Origin: Pseudevernia furfuracea
Taxonomy: Eukaryota; Ascomycota; Lecanoromycetes; Lecanorales; Parmeliaceae
NCBI GenBank assembly: GCA_022315425.1
Contig: JAIUPT010000041.1
Span: forward strand, 1,550,001 to 1,614,000
Reading direction: 5' to 3'
Length of the DNA: 64,000 nucleotides
Shown: piece after piece, positions 10,326 through 22,016 of the stretch
Layout of the letters: each line of letters opens with the position of its first letter
Numbering within the stretch: position 1 is the first letter of the stretch
Program-made: the position numbers and the translations under genes
Notes under the pieces: model-generated
What the model saw: the letters and a program-made list of their open reading frames with translations, nothing else
Told to the model about the DNA's origin: nothing
Database searches by the model: none

Positions 10326-13300
10326 TTAGAAGTTATATCGGGTCCCTTGACGAGTTGGCACCTTGCCCTGACGATTGGTCGCGCGTGTTTGTCGGGGCTC
10401 CTCCTCCTCGACAATCAGAGTTTTCTTTTGAGCTACTCCCTTTTGTTTCTTGTATGCCGGCGGTTTTGGCTCCGAATGAAGGTGGCCAATCTCATTGATG
10501 GCGGTGTTGTTCTTCCATGCTAAGCATCGGTGGCCGGTCGAGTCAACATACGTCTTAGTGCGCGTTGACACTCTCGTCATCGGCTCGCTGGCTTCGCATT
10601 TCTTCTCGTCCATGCTCAGATATTCATGACGCTTCGTCATGTGAAGGCTAATCTTTTCTCGTTGGGCTTGAAGCTCCTTGCGAAGTTTGACTTCGCGTAC
10701 TCCACGAACATCGAGCCATCCAATGAGCATATCCAGACGGTCGGGGTCGTCGTAATAGCCCCATTGTCTGGCGGTGAAGGTGTGAGTTTCGCCCTCCTCA
10801 ATCATCTTTCGTTCGGGTACTGTCATTTGGAACGCTCGCCGGTACTGCTCGTTCTCGGCCGGAGACAGTTCTATAAAACCTTCGCGTTCGAGATCGTCGG
10901 GCCCCTGCACCCATAAAGATCCATTTGCGTATCCAGCGTCGGCAGTGGAGCTATCGGGTAGACCAGCATATGGCATGGCGTTGCGTTCCATCCAGTAGTA
11001 GCGGTTCCAGAAGCGGTCTTTTCCAAGTACTCTAGTCCTGGGGCAATCAGCCTCCCGTAGGTCGTTTTCGAGAGTGTGAACCTCTTCTTCGTATTCCTTA
11101 ATTTTCTCCTTGACGTCTTCGATCTTTTTCAGCACTTTGTCGTATTGCTTTTCCTGCTTTGACGGCTTCTTTGCCTTCTCAGCTTGGGCCCTTTCTTTTC
11201 TCTCCTTTTCTTCTTCCTGCTTTTTTTTGCGTGCCGCCGCTCTATCATCAGCTCGACGGAGGGTACGTCCTTGATGAGGTTCCTCCTCGTCGGAGTCCAT
11301 GATTTCATCCTCATCTGCAGGCTCTTCCTCATCCGGCTCCATTTTCAACTCGGATAATTCTTCGAGTTCTGCAGGAGGAGACGCAGAGATGCTTTCTGGT
11401 TGCAACGTCTTACGCTCCTCATGTAATACCCGTAGCTCTTCCACTCTGCGAACGATCAGCATGTAATAGATGGCGTGCTAAAGAAATACTCACGCTGCTT
11501 TACGGCTCCTTTGAACTTCATTCTTCTCTTTCCGATGCTCTGTCATCTGGGCGCTGCAGTCTTCCATATATTGTCGGATTGCTTTGGTTTCCACGGACTT
11601 CATACAAAGGATCTGAAGTATCCGGGTGCGAAGGTTGACATCAAGCGTCTGATACTGCGCAAACGCGATATCTGGCGTTGCGTCCTTGTCGAGAGGGGCT
11701 AAGTGCCTCAAGATCTCATTGCAGCTTTCCGCGAGGCGAGGACTACTCGATAGTTGATTTAGAAGACCTACAATGATCACTACCCAGTGACCATCAGAGA
11801 AATCACGCTTGCGAAGTCGCATTTTCCAGTCATAGCCACGTATTGAATGATCCATCTCTACCGCTCGGTGGACCTTCACGTTTGCGGGGGAGGCTTCGTT
11901 CCCATTGGCAGCTTGCTTCAGCTCTGCCGCCTCCGATTTGGCAAGACTACCGCGGGTAGATCGCGCTGGCGGTTTGATTTCAGGCTCTGGTGTAGGCGAT
12001 GGTTGAGCGCTACTTGCCTGGACGGATTCTTCTTCTTCGCTCTCGATTTGATACGGCAGCGAGACCTGAACCTGGCCATTCTTGTCATTTGAGTCATTCA
12101 CCAGCTTCTTGAGCACGGCGCAATGTATCTCTACGAGAAGCTCACAATGAATCTCTTCGGACGTAATTCGCAGTGCTTCGACGTAGTCATCGAAGGTAAA
12201 CGAGTCAAGCTGAAAAACTTCGCAGTAGACATTTAAGGTGTCCCAGGTCTCTAAAAGTAGCCCAACAGACTCCATCGCTATGCCACTTCCAGCGCCTTCA
12301 GACACTCTTTTGAGACTTGGAGTGCTCTCTGAGAGGAATTTGAGTGGCGGGCGATGAGTCCCATCACGAACAGGAGGTATCTCAAGGTCTTCGATAGGGT
12401 ACTTCGGCGGCGGCGGTGGTGCAGGCTTTGGCTGCCCTTTGGCTGCTATTGGTTGAAAGCCTTGGACCATGCGAAATCCTTGCGGAGGTCCAGCTTGGAA
12501 TTGAGTGAATTGAGTCGGCTGGCCTTGGGGTGCAATCCTGAAATCCGGGTTGCTCACTGTAGAGCGTTGATATTCAGCAAATTGTTCCTGCCTCCAACGC
12601 TGCATGTCATCCTGAGCAGTCTTGCCTTTGCTTCCTTTTGGTTTGAGCATTGGAAGGCTGTGGCGAGCACCGTACAGATTGATGGTGAGACCTTCGTATT
12701 CACCTTTTTTGCCAGAGGAAGGGTTGTTTTTCCTCTGTCTTGATTGATGGTCATGTGTAAGCCAGTCGGGGATAGTTGTACTGATTCGGTACTCTTCAGC
12801 GAGCCTTGATTTGACAAGCCAAGGTGCCCCTGTCCATGCCTCACGTGTGACGCTGTTCTTTAAGAACGATCGAAGCCTCTGCTTCGTGAAGGTCTTTCGT
12901 TCACGAGCAATGTGGTCTTCATCGACAAGTGCTTCCTCACCGTGTCTTTCGTCAAGGTAGCAAAAATAGCGTGCATATGCTTTCCGCTCTAGAGTGCCAT
13001 CTGGCCGAGCTAGCTCAGGAAATTTGGTCTTTTCACGGATGAATCCAGTGAAACGATCTTCACCAAGTGTAATCGTGACAATTTCCCCTGGGTAGAAATC
13101 CCGCTTGAACTCCTACCGCCGTTGATTAGCAACCTCCTAGAAGTGGACAGGCGTAGCAAGACAGTACCTCGTAGGTATAGTCAACTAGTGAGAGATTATT
13201 AGTATCAGACCCCTGGCGATGGAGAGTGCAATGCTTGCCTAGATTATCTATTCTTGATATCTGTTGGAATTGTACTTTCCTCAGGATCGGCTCTCTTAAT

Positions 13301-13833
13301 GCATCGGGAAACTCGTCGTCAACTTCATCCGAGGCATCCAGCTGCTGGAGTTAGGCTACAGAAACCATCGATTATATAGGGCGGTGATGGACAGGGACGA
13401 AACCTACCTCGCTCCTGAGTGCTTCCTTGAAACTTAGTCCCGAATGTCCGGTGATTTCGCAGACGAAACGCTTCTAGATTACGTGTCAATATGATGAGAT
13501 GTCTGGCAGGAACTGCAGGAGTAGACCCACTTGCTTGTAGTAGTCGATGCTAGGTAGGCCAATGGTTAGTTCAATGCAATGAATATGAAGCCAACGCATG
13601 AGCTTACCGTTTCAAGTATTCCTCATAACTGGTAAAAACCTCGCCGGTCTCTTCTATTGACCAAACCTTGACACAATGTCAGCAATATGACAAGTCCTAG
13701 GTCCAAGCCGAACTTACCTCAGAGTCGTCTGTAATGTATGGAGGCAGCGCAGCATATTGGACGGGTTTCCGCTTGAAAAGAACCTTGCAAACTTAGATTG
13801 TGAACCAAAGGTGTGAAGAAGTGAATCTACCAT
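10326..13833 (-). CDS. ITC1: ISW2 chromatin-remodelling complex subunit ITC1 (ACF1/WSTF family)
   Basis: Eight minus-strand exons: 13833-13831, 13783-13718, 13666-13608, 13549-13531, 13473-13408, 13341-13168, 13112-11494 and 11445-10326. They sum to 3126 nt, 1041 aa. ITC1 is the partner of the Isw2 ATPase in nucleosome spacing and repression. The N-terminus MVLFKRKPVQYAALPPY opens a WAC domain (about 20-125; SYEEYLKRIDYYKQKRFVCE, GHSGLSFKEAL). A DDT domain follows at about 400-450 (LLETWDTLNVYCEVFQLDSF), then a WHIM1-like region (YDWKMRLRKRDFSDGHW), a highly charged coiled coil, and the WHIM2/WSD motif RTRVLGKDRFWNRYYW. The first exon holds only the ATG codon. The acceptor of exon 6 could shift by 3 nt (CTCCAG or CAGCAG). 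Identity is strong; the precise N-terminal splicing rests on phase and family agreement. Confidence 0.92.
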
Positions 13834-15275
13834 TCTGTGGGATAGGCGGAAGGGAAACCGCCCCTCGTATCAAGGAGTGCTGGGGCCCCAATAGGCTTAT
13901 ATCAAACGTTTGACCAGGGGCACAGAGCCCAAAGCAAGGATTGGGATACGATTGCGCAAGGCAGGCTTTGATGTTTTGACCAAAATTGAAATGATTGAGA
14001 AGGGGTTGGGGAAGACTGATGGGCTTTTCAAGCGCCCGGTCAACGAGGGCAAAAAGGCAAGGAAACCACGTGCTATATGACGCTAAGGACTTTATAGAGA
14101 CAATATGCACGCGTCTTGACACTTCTGGACGTGTTTTCAAGCCTGTATCAGATGGATTTGATGGTGGGAGGTTGGTGGTGGACAAGATATTGAATGATAA
14201 AGAGGAAATGTGGTCGGCGGAAGTGAAAAAAAAGAGGAAGCAAATGGAATTGACTAAATCGGGCAAGGTATTGAATAAGGTTGGTATGCAGACTAGGCTC
14301 AGCGCTAGTGAAGTGACTTGACTGTAAAAAAAAAAAATCAAAACAAAGAGTGATACTTGGATAAAGCGGTATTGTAAGAATGGTTTGACGTAACGACGCT
14401 AACTCCTATGATCACTCCTCAAGGCTACGAAAGAATTGCAAGGCCAGTGATTGGGTACCGTAGTCATTTTATCATTTTCGTGGGAGTCGAGATATAACGA
14501 ATTGATGTATATCGGTTAAGCCCAAGTATGTCGAGTAAGCTTGGCTAGGGTCAGTCGTCATGTACGAAAGAAGATCTTTCACGTACCTAGCTCGGTATAA
14601 AATTTTGAGACGGTTACGTTACCGATACATTAGGTAGATTTATAGATCCGCATCATCTATCTCTCCCGAATCCCCCATAATACTCTCCGTTCTTCAGCAG
14701 CGCCACCCAAGCACTATGCTCATCTTTGGACTCATTACATTCTTAAGATTCAGGACCCTATCAACTCAAACATAGTTGGGAAAAAGACTATCATGCACCC
14801 AACATCGTCGTCTCATGTGGGTAGCCTCCGTGCCTGTTGTAATCAAGTTTACTGTCTTTTGAGCGCGTGAATTGCAAACCACTTGATTCTCCCTCCCCCG
14901 CTACTTGATTTCTATATGATAAAACTATTTCTTTGAGATTACAGCGTAGGAGTTTCGCAGTCGCCGCTGTTTTGATGCCATGATGGCACTTTTCCAGCTG
15001 GTAATGCAAATGACTCGCGTCACGGATCCCTCGCTCTCCTCCACCGGCAGGAAAGTAGCGAAGAGACAGTTAGCAGTCAGAGACAATCTTTGGAGGACTT
15101 GGCATCGACATAAGTTACTAACGATATCTATCAAACCTTCTCATTTGTTCTGCGGTTGGAGCGTAAGGTCATCAACTTCATATGGAGTATTGATGGTCTT
15201 CCAGAAAAGTTCTGATTATCGCCTTGGAACAAGTACAAATCACTCTCCTGCTACGAGTAATGGGGTATCTGAGCG
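13834..15275. other. intergenic, ITC1 promoter side and ALG8 3' flank
   Basis: About 1.4 kb without a supportable gene. A 182-codon open frame at 13793-14341 (minus) overlaps the ITC1 start and its first intron; its hydrophobic, Ser-rich translation has no family features. An A-run (TGTAAAAAAAAAAAATC) lies at about 14321-14338. Confidence 0.6.
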
Positions 15276-17047
15276 CTATGAAGTGAAGTACACAACCGAG
15301 AATCCGATCCAGCTGCCCACAATCCCTACAGCCGAATACGAGCTTATAAACATCAACGGGAGAAATTCAAATTTCGGTCCAAAGAAGAGTTCGTGCATGA
15401 GTGAACAATAGATGATGAGAGGAATAGACACAGTGATATAGAGAAGGGAAAACCTGTCAAGCAGGAACACTCGGGGTTGGGACGATACTGGCGCCAGCCG
15501 ATCAAACACCAGCAGAAATAGTATTAGCCAAGAAACCGTGTACCCGGCCTTCACTGGGAATTCTGCGGCGGTGAATAATAATGGAAACAGAGACACGTGC
15601 CCTGCAACGGCCAAAGGTCGGAACGCGCCAAGGTACCGACGGTCTTTCAACGCCAGCAAGCTGAACGGTATAACCACCAAAAGGATGGCCTTTTCGTGGA
15701 CATGCCATCCAAAAAGGAAGGATGCGTAGCCGCACAAGGTCACAGCTCCGACAAAGGTCTCCCAGGTAGGCTGGAAGAAAAGCTTAATTAGACATAGCTG
15801 TTGACGGTTAGTCATCGATACACAATGAGGGAATATTTGGTCTCACTGTTTGAAAGAACAGAGTTAGGATGAAGGTAGCTTTTGGTGATATGTTGGGGAG
15901 GACCGCAAATGAGGAGTCTCCAATCAGTCCTCGGGTGACACTGTTCAACGCAGCTTGATCAATTGTTAACCGCAGCTTTGGCGCGACTGGACATCGTAAG
16001 CCTCTAGTAGAGAAGCTGACCTCTTTGTGGCAGACTGACCGTAGATGAGTACCCTATCAGTGAATGAATACATAGCCCATACGTTAGGCGCCCAGTAAGC
16101 ATGACATAATCCCCGTGAGAACGGAAATAGTCGGCTTAAGACTTGATCATGTTGGCCCCGGAACCAAAATGGTCCAAAAGCCGCTCCAAAAGTGCTGGAA
16201 AGTCCTAACGCCAGCTTGACGCAATTGCCAAAACGGATTCGAAGCATTGATTTTTGGCTCAGGCAGTATGCTCGCAGCAGATACACAAAGTACGCGGGCG
16301 CGAGATAGAGGTATATGTGCTTGAAGCAGAGTAGTGCGGCGAACAAAAGACCCCCAACCAGCATGGTGGACTGCTTTCGAGCCGAGACGATGGACAGTAT
16401 AAGGATGCCGTACAGGAAGCCATTGTACTGGAAGTGAATGTGGTCGATTATCAGAAGCGCTGGAGACAATAGAATTGAAATGGCTACCGCATGGGAATTC
16501 TTCTGCAAGGCTGTGGGAGATGTTTGCACATGTCTAATGTGGAGCATCAGCCTTGGACCTTTTGCTTCTTGTGAACTTGGCACTCGTACCTATACAAGGC
16601 GAATACCAGCACCAGATCCGTTGCTATGACAGTAGAGCGTTGAAAGTATACGGTCTGCCAGCTTTGATATTCCAAGTTGTCAATCTTCAGCATTGCAGGG
16701 TCGGCATAGTAGGCAGCCCGGGAGAGGAGGGATTCGAAGTAGGCAAAGAACGGGGGGTAGTCGAGTGTCCATTCCGAAGTTTTCTGGCAAATCGCGTCAA
16801 TGTTGCAACTTGGGGTAGATCAAAGGATAAGATTACTTCATAGTACCAATCCTTGACAGGCAGTGAGTTGGTGATAGCAAGCCAATTGCGGTGGACCTCG
16901 AAGTCAGTGGACTTGCTGGACCTGCATTAGCCTCATATTTGGCGATCTTTACGTCGGGGAATTGACAAACTATGCGGGCCAAAGCAGAATCTTCAAAGCT
17001 GTCACGACGACAGCAGTCTGTGCTATGGATGGGTATAGATCGGCCAT
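15276..17047 (-). CDS. ALG8: ALG8 dolichyl-P-Glc: Glc1Man9GlcNAc2-PP-dolichol alpha-1,3-glucosyltransferase
   Basis: Six minus-strand exons: 17047-16971, 16915-16837, 16783-16590, 16533-16040, 15986-15847 and 15797-15276, 501 aa. It adds the second glucose to the lipid-linked oligosaccharide in the ER membrane, before transfer to nascent glycoproteins (GT57, ALG6/ALG8 family). The family signature is clear only after splicing: AYKSTDFEVHRNWLAIT, then SEWTLDYPPFFAYFESLLSR across the exon 2/3 join, then HFQYNGFLYGILILS and FKHIYLYLAPAYFVYLLRAY. The remainder is hydrophobic, about ten membrane segments, with the C-terminal block QPTWETFVGAVTLCGYASF and EKAILLVVIPFSLLA. ALG8 is preferred over ALG6 from length and the DYPPFFAYFE loop. 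It is head to head with an ER-Golgi lectin gene. Confidence 0.93.
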
Positions 17048-17591
17048 GAAGGCATTGCTGTTGAAGCTTCTCTTTCTCACAATGATAATTATTATAGGAC
17101 AGCGTCAAAGTTTTGGACAGAGGTGAGAGGTCGGAAATCGGTTAAGGTGAGGGAAGAGGGAGAAGGTTTAAGCATAAACGCTCGGCAAGCTAGAACAGAT
17201 AGGGTAAGGCGCACAGGCGTGAGCTGAAACAGTGAACAGTCAGCCGAGTCAGCTTATGATTTTATAGGCTACTCTCAGCCTATCACCAAAATAATAATGA
17301 CACCTGGACCTCTGGCCAAATGGACCTCTCTGATGTCGCGGTGAGGCATGCCGTAGCCTTCTCAACATTCAACATCAAGCATTCTGTCGACTTGTCTCCC
17401 TCTACCCTGTCCATTGCCCGAGAAATTCGCATCAGTGTAATTGCCATTGTTCTCGGCTTGACCGCAGCTAGCATTGCGAGAAGCGTCCTGGCCTCAAGAA
17501 ACCGGGAACACTAACGCAATCGTTGAAGCTCCTTTTCTACCATACAAGGCACTTCTCCCCCTGACGCTCTGGTCGTCAGCCTTTCCCTATC
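17048..17591. promoter_or_regulatory. shared divergent promoter of ALG8 and the lectin gene
   Basis: 544 bp separate two start codons that face away from each other, so both promoters lie here. Pyrimidine-rich stretches precede the lectin ATG (CTTCTCCCCCTGACGC). No unfolded-protein-response element was identified with confidence. A 64-codon frame at 17320-17514 has no support. Confidence 0.5.
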
Positions 17592-19139
17592 ATGCGGTTT
17601 CTTCATTCTTTCTCTCTCTTAGCGGCATCAGCATCGGCGCAGTATTTGGTTGAGAGCTCCAGCTTTGGACAATATGATCAGTGAGCAGTCGTGGCGAACC
17701 CGCAGCTCACATTTGTTGATCGCGTAATAGGATATCCCCGAACAACTATGCAGTACCTGGCTGGCACATATCGGGGGAGGGACAAACCCCTCAATTGGTA
17801 CGTATACAGAGATTGAAAGGTTAGCATACTCAATGAATAACGAAAATAGTTATCTGATAAAGTGATCCTAACGCCTCCATACCCCGGCAATCAACGGGGG
17901 GCTCTGTGGGCAGAGGCCAAGTAAGTGGTTTCCTCCACTAGGCGCATAACGTTTGTGCCAACGTTCTTGCAAGGGTCTCACAGTCAGAGTGGGTTGCCGA
18001 ATTCGAATTCCGAGCCACAGGCCCCGACCGAGGAGGCGGAAATCTACAATTATGGTACGCTAAGGATGGTCGGACGACTATTGGAACATCAAGCATATAC
18101 ACCGTTGGAAATTATGACGGTATGGCTCTCGTGATCGATTCGTATGGTGGAAAGGTTCGTTTTTCTCTGGGGGACAAATCCGGATATGTGCTAACGTCGC
18201 TAGGGTGGAGGCATTCGGGGCTTCATGAATGATGGCACTCTCGACTATAAGAACTACCATTCCGTTGACTCCCTGGCTTTCGGCCACTGTGATTATTCCT
18301 ACCGAAACCTAGGTCGACCGACCAAACTTCAAATCAAACAGGAGGGGAAGATGCTCGAAATAATCGTGGACAATAAGCTCTGCTTCTCTACGGACAAGGT
18401 CTAATGTCCACCTTGAATTTTTTTTGGAGTCATTGCTAATGGCGTATGATAGATCAAATTGCCTCCTGATTACTACTTTGGTCTCACGGCTGCTTCAGCT
18501 GAGACTGCGGATTCCTTTGAGGTTTACAAATTCAACCTCTTTACCTCAAGGTCCATCACTAGAGAGGAGCCTCGCCGCGCTCAGCCTCCTCCAGTGGGAC
18601 AACCGGATAATCGTGACAATGCTCCACCACCCGAGACACAGTCTCCCCCAACCCTTCCGTCAAACGCTCAATTTGATGACCTCCACAAGCGGCTACAAAC
18701 GATGGCCCAATCAATAGACAGCTTGTTTCAAGAAGTCAAGCAACTTGCTGATAAGTCAGAGGGCAGACACCAAGAACTCTCACGTAACGTCATAGCAGCA
18801 GACAGGCTCAATTCCATGGATCAGAGATTGCAAAGTATTGAAAAGACCGTGCGCGAGTATCAAGGACAGTTTTCTAGTTTACAGAGCACTCTCAAAGATT
18901 CTCACAGCAGCCTTGTGGAAGGGTTGCCCAAGCATATGAGTGACAGTATGTATTCGCTAACAATGCCAATTATAGGCGTTTAATCATACTGCGAAGCTAA
19001 TCCGAGAACAGTAATCACCACGAAAGGACCCCGAGTGGGTCTCTTGCTTTTTGTCTTTCTGGGATGTCAGGTCTTACTCGCCAGTTCCTATGTCATATAT
19101 AAGCGAAGGAAGGCCAACGGACCGAAGAAATACTTGTAA
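17592..19139 (+). CDS. L-type lectin cargo receptor (ERGIC-53/EMP47 family)
   Basis: Seven exons: 17592-17680, 17731-17797, 17850-17920, 17974-18154, 18204-18398, 18453-18945 and 19012-19139, 407 aa in phase. It is a type I membrane lectin that carries glycoproteins between ER and Golgi. In order: signal peptide MRFLHSFSLLAASASA; lectin domain about 20-225 with SFGQYDQISPNNYAVPGWHI, GALWAEAKVSQSEWVAEFEF, DGMALVIDSYGG, GGIRGFMNDGT and PDYYFGLTAASAE; a Pro-rich hinge; a coiled coil (LHKRLQTMAQSIDSLFQEVK); one membrane segment (VGLLLFVFLGCQVLLASSYV); and a cytosolic tail ending KKYL, resembling the KKFF/KKYL transport signals of the family. EMP46/47 or ERGIC-53 cannot be told apart here. Its last exon overlaps the 3' end of the opposite-strand gene. 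Confidence 0.93.
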
Positions 19140-21464
19140 AATAGGGTAAAGTACGTACCAAAAAAAGGTGTCTCCATTAACTCCATAATCTCACGCTCGA
19201 ACTCGGAGTCGGAATCCAGAGTTGTTGTCGATCTACTCGCCGCTTTCCCGCGTCCTCCAGCGTTATCTGATCATGTTAATTGAATACATTGCAGCGGAGG
19301 GGGGGTTCTTACTGTTGGTGCCGTGCTCACTGTAGACAGACGGTGTGTAAAATCCGGAATCTTGGCTGAGGAGGTCCTCCTCGTCTTCTTCCTCTAGACT
19401 TGTGACCATCTTAAGGAAAAGTTCGCCGTATCCGTTCGCCTCGTCTTCCTCCTGCACATTCCTCCCAGCCTCTCGTGCCTTCCGCTTCCCTTTCTCACTC
19501 ATAGATTCCACAGCCTCTTCTGGTGCGTCCATCTCTGGCATCTTCGCAGTATCAGACTTCGTGACCTTGCCATCGCCAACGGCCAACCCCACATTCTTGA
19601 TCTGTTCTGCCAACAACTCGAACTTCTCGCCGAGGTCTAGGCTCTGGAGACGCATAGGACTGCTGACGCTACCATTCCCATCTCCATTCCCATCTCCATT
19701 CTCCTTCAACATCTCGAACGTCTTTCCCTCATCCTTCATTGCTTCGATCATGCTCTTGAGTGCTTTCTCGATATCCGTTGGCTCGCAATTAAGGTCGTCC
19801 TCCGAGCTGTCAGCTGCAATATCTGATCTGACGATGCTGTGTCCCTTCATTGCGAACAATAAGTCTTTGCCCCAGTGTGCGAGCCACTTCATTTCCAACA
19901 CGCACTGACGTCTCCTGTTGAAAAAAGTATCAGACAACAGCAGGTTCTTGCCCATCTTCATCCTCGCAACGTTATCGCCTCCGATCGTACCAAGGAACAT
20001 GATCAAGTCGTTCGGCTTGCGGATTGAGAAGATGTTGTCACGGTATAGGATGTTCTTTGCATCATCCAGGCATTTCTTGACCTTCTTATCTTTGGATGAG
20101 CACAGTGCCAGCAGGATGTTCAGCTCCGGCTTCTTCCTCAATCCGACGTTATTCACGACTTTGCCGTTGACGTAGTGATAAGGCACGAGCTCCTGGTGGA
20201 CCACAAGTACGAAGCCTAGCACCTTGTTCCTCACTTGTGTCGGCAAATCCAAGAAGTCAGAAAAGGTTTCTATGTCACGCACTTCCTCGGACATGTCCTC
20301 TGGATCTCCTCCCTTCAAGGCGTTCTTCTTCGCCTTCCTATTTTTGTTCTTGTTCTTTTTGCTTCCCGTCTTTTGCTTTCTCTGGCTTGCCTTCTGATCC
20401 TGATCATGAGTCGAGACAGAGGCTTTCTCATCCTGGCCTTGAGTCGAGATCGAATCTTGCGTTGGCTCCTTCTGCTTGCTTGATCGGATGAATTCCCAGA
20501 AACCTTTGTCCTTCAGATCGAGATTATTGCCAAGCCAAGGCGCTGCGTCTTCTGCCTCTTTCTCGCTTTTCGCCTCCCTGACCATTGCGTCCCACCGGTC
20601 ACACTCCTCGCCAATCTCTTCTTCATTCATATCTGTCCCATCATCCCTCTTTAACCAACCACTTGGACCCTGTTCCTTCCATCTCTGCAGATCTGATTCG
20701 GAAGTGTCTTCTTTGGCCTTGACCTGCTCGGTTGCTTCTTCTTTAGTCACAACTACTTCGTTAAAGTTTTCTTCGTTTGCTTCTTCTTCAGTCACGACCA
20801 CTTCATTAGAGTCTTCCTCGGCGCTGATGTCTTCTTCGGAGGCATCATTCTTCAAGCGGTTCAGGATGGCCACGCGCACTTCCTCGATCCACCAGTCTTG
20901 GTCAGTGACTGACTCAACCTCAATGCCTTCCTCGACGATGGTGTTGATGAATTCGGCAATGGTGAAGTAGGTTGGATCCTCGGCGTTGGGATCAAGTGAT
21001 TCTTCAGCTGCTGCGGTGGACCAAATCAGTGGAGGCGAGTCGAAGCGTGGTTCAAGTGGACATGATCCAAGGTTTTCAGCTGCATTGGTATCAAAGTGAA
21101 GGTTTCCCGTGAGATTTTCAGTGCTATTGCCGGCTAGGAAATCTTCTTCGGAAGTCGTAGCTGTGGGAGATCCGAGGGGACTGGCTGACTTTGGTGCAAA
21201 CATAAGGCTGCCAAGCGCCTCATGAAGAGCGTCGGCATTTGCATTGTTCTCTTCAGGGGCTGGTGATGTGGGTATTGTTTCGGTGTCATGGAATGCGGCT
21301 GTTGCAATGACGAGCTTATAGAGCATCTCGGAGCGTTGATCGTCGAAGCCCAGATAATTGATGAGCTGTTTGACGCGTTTTGGGTTCACATTTTGCATAC
21401 TCTCCTGCGAGGTGGAGCTGCGACTCGTGGATGCAGACTCTGCATGCGCTTTGCGACGAAGCAT
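19088..21464 (-). CDS. acidic fungal protein with F-box/2EXR-like central domain, function unknown
   Basis: Minus-strand exons 21464-19313 and 19266-19088, 776 aa; donor GTAAGA, acceptor GATCAG. Residues about 1-340 are acidic and low complexity, with an internal repeat (SNEVVVTEEEANEE and FNEVVVTKEEATEQ). A Lys-rich patch (KKNKNKNRKAKKNALKGG) follows. The middle resembles the FLDLPxxxRNKVLxFVL start of fungal F-box/2EXR-like proteins (FSDFLDLPTQVRNKVLGFVL), followed by LNILLALCSSKDKKVKKCLD and NILYRDNIFSIRKPNDLIMF. That assignment is by pattern only. The longest frame begins at TTG 21494; ATG 21464 (MLRRKAHAESASTSR) is the first ATG. The 3' end is uncertain: reading straight through gives a stop at 19088, and a GTACGT donor after METPFFG offers another short tail. 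Both reach into the opposite-strand lectin exon. Confidence 0.65.
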
Positions 21465-21490
21465 GATACTAGATTGCGTTGGATCGGTAA

Positions 21491-21991
21491 TCAAGAAACG
21501 ACGGTGACGGTGCTGTTGTATCTCGACCTGTTGCGCGAAGGTGTTAGAAGCAGAATCGTCTCCAACGCTGAAATAGATATTGGGCTGAATTCCCCTGAAG
21601 TGGAATGTGAGGATGGGCTGTGCTCATGTTGCTTGTCTATGCCTGAATGCATTAGGCCAGAAAAGAATGGCTGCATGCTCTCATCCTCGACGCGTGGTAA
21701 ATAGAAAGTTGCGCGAGGATTGGACTCGCGTCCCTCTTGCTGCCGCTCCTCAGTGGAGTGCTGTGATGCAGAGAGTCGTCCCTCTTGCTGCTGTTCCTCA
21801 GTGGAGTGCTGTGATGCAGAGAGTAAGAGTGGCGTACTCTCATCTTCGCGATCAAGCTGCATTGTGGTACTCGAGCTTGATGAAGTGGAAGACGGAATGG
21901 GGTGATCCTCGATACTGGGCTGGATGACGGTGTTTGGGCCCGGTGAAATGGAAATTGTGCAAAGATCGCGTCCCTCGACCGGCTGCTCCAT
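21491..21991 (-). CDS. short repetitive Ser/Gln/Glu-rich frame, doubtful gene
   Basis: ATG at 21991, 166 codons, stop 26 nt before the start of the 776-aa gene on the same strand. The product has two tandem 16-residue copies (LSASQHSTEEQQQEGR, LSASQHSTEERQQEGR) and otherwise Ser/His/Pro-rich sequence with no known domain. The close same-strand spacing means it could be a leader frame, a separate gene, or an upstream exon of its neighbour. I could not find a join that keeps phase with certainty. Confidence 0.35.
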   Translation of the reverse strand: MEQPVEGRDLCTISISPGPNTVIQPSIEDHPIPSSTSSSSSTTMQLDREDESTPLLLSASQHSTEEQQQEGRLSASQHSTEERQQEGRESNPRATFYLPRVEDESMQPFFSGLMHSGIDKQHEHSPSSHSTSGEFSPISISALETILLLTPSRNRSRYNSTVTVVS

Positions 21992-22016
21992 GGTACAGTG
22001 CAGTGAAGCAGGAGCT
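21729..22016. repeat. 48-bp tandem repeat with a decayed distant copy
   Basis: Two near-identical 48-bp units lie at 21729-21776 and 21777-21824. A third, much diverged copy begins at 21969, sharing CGTCCCTC, GCTGCTCC and the spacing of CAGTG and GAAGCA. The flanks (GATATTGGGCTG near 21577 and GATACTGGGCTG near 21913) are also alike, so the whole 21560-22040 stretch looks like an old, larger duplication with a recent 48-bp expansion inside it. Confidence 0.6.

Noticed and set aside
13793..14341. 182-codon hydrophobic frame on the minus strand
   Set aside because: It overlaps the ITC1 start and first intron in another frame and has no recognisable family; the ITC1 join is much better supported.
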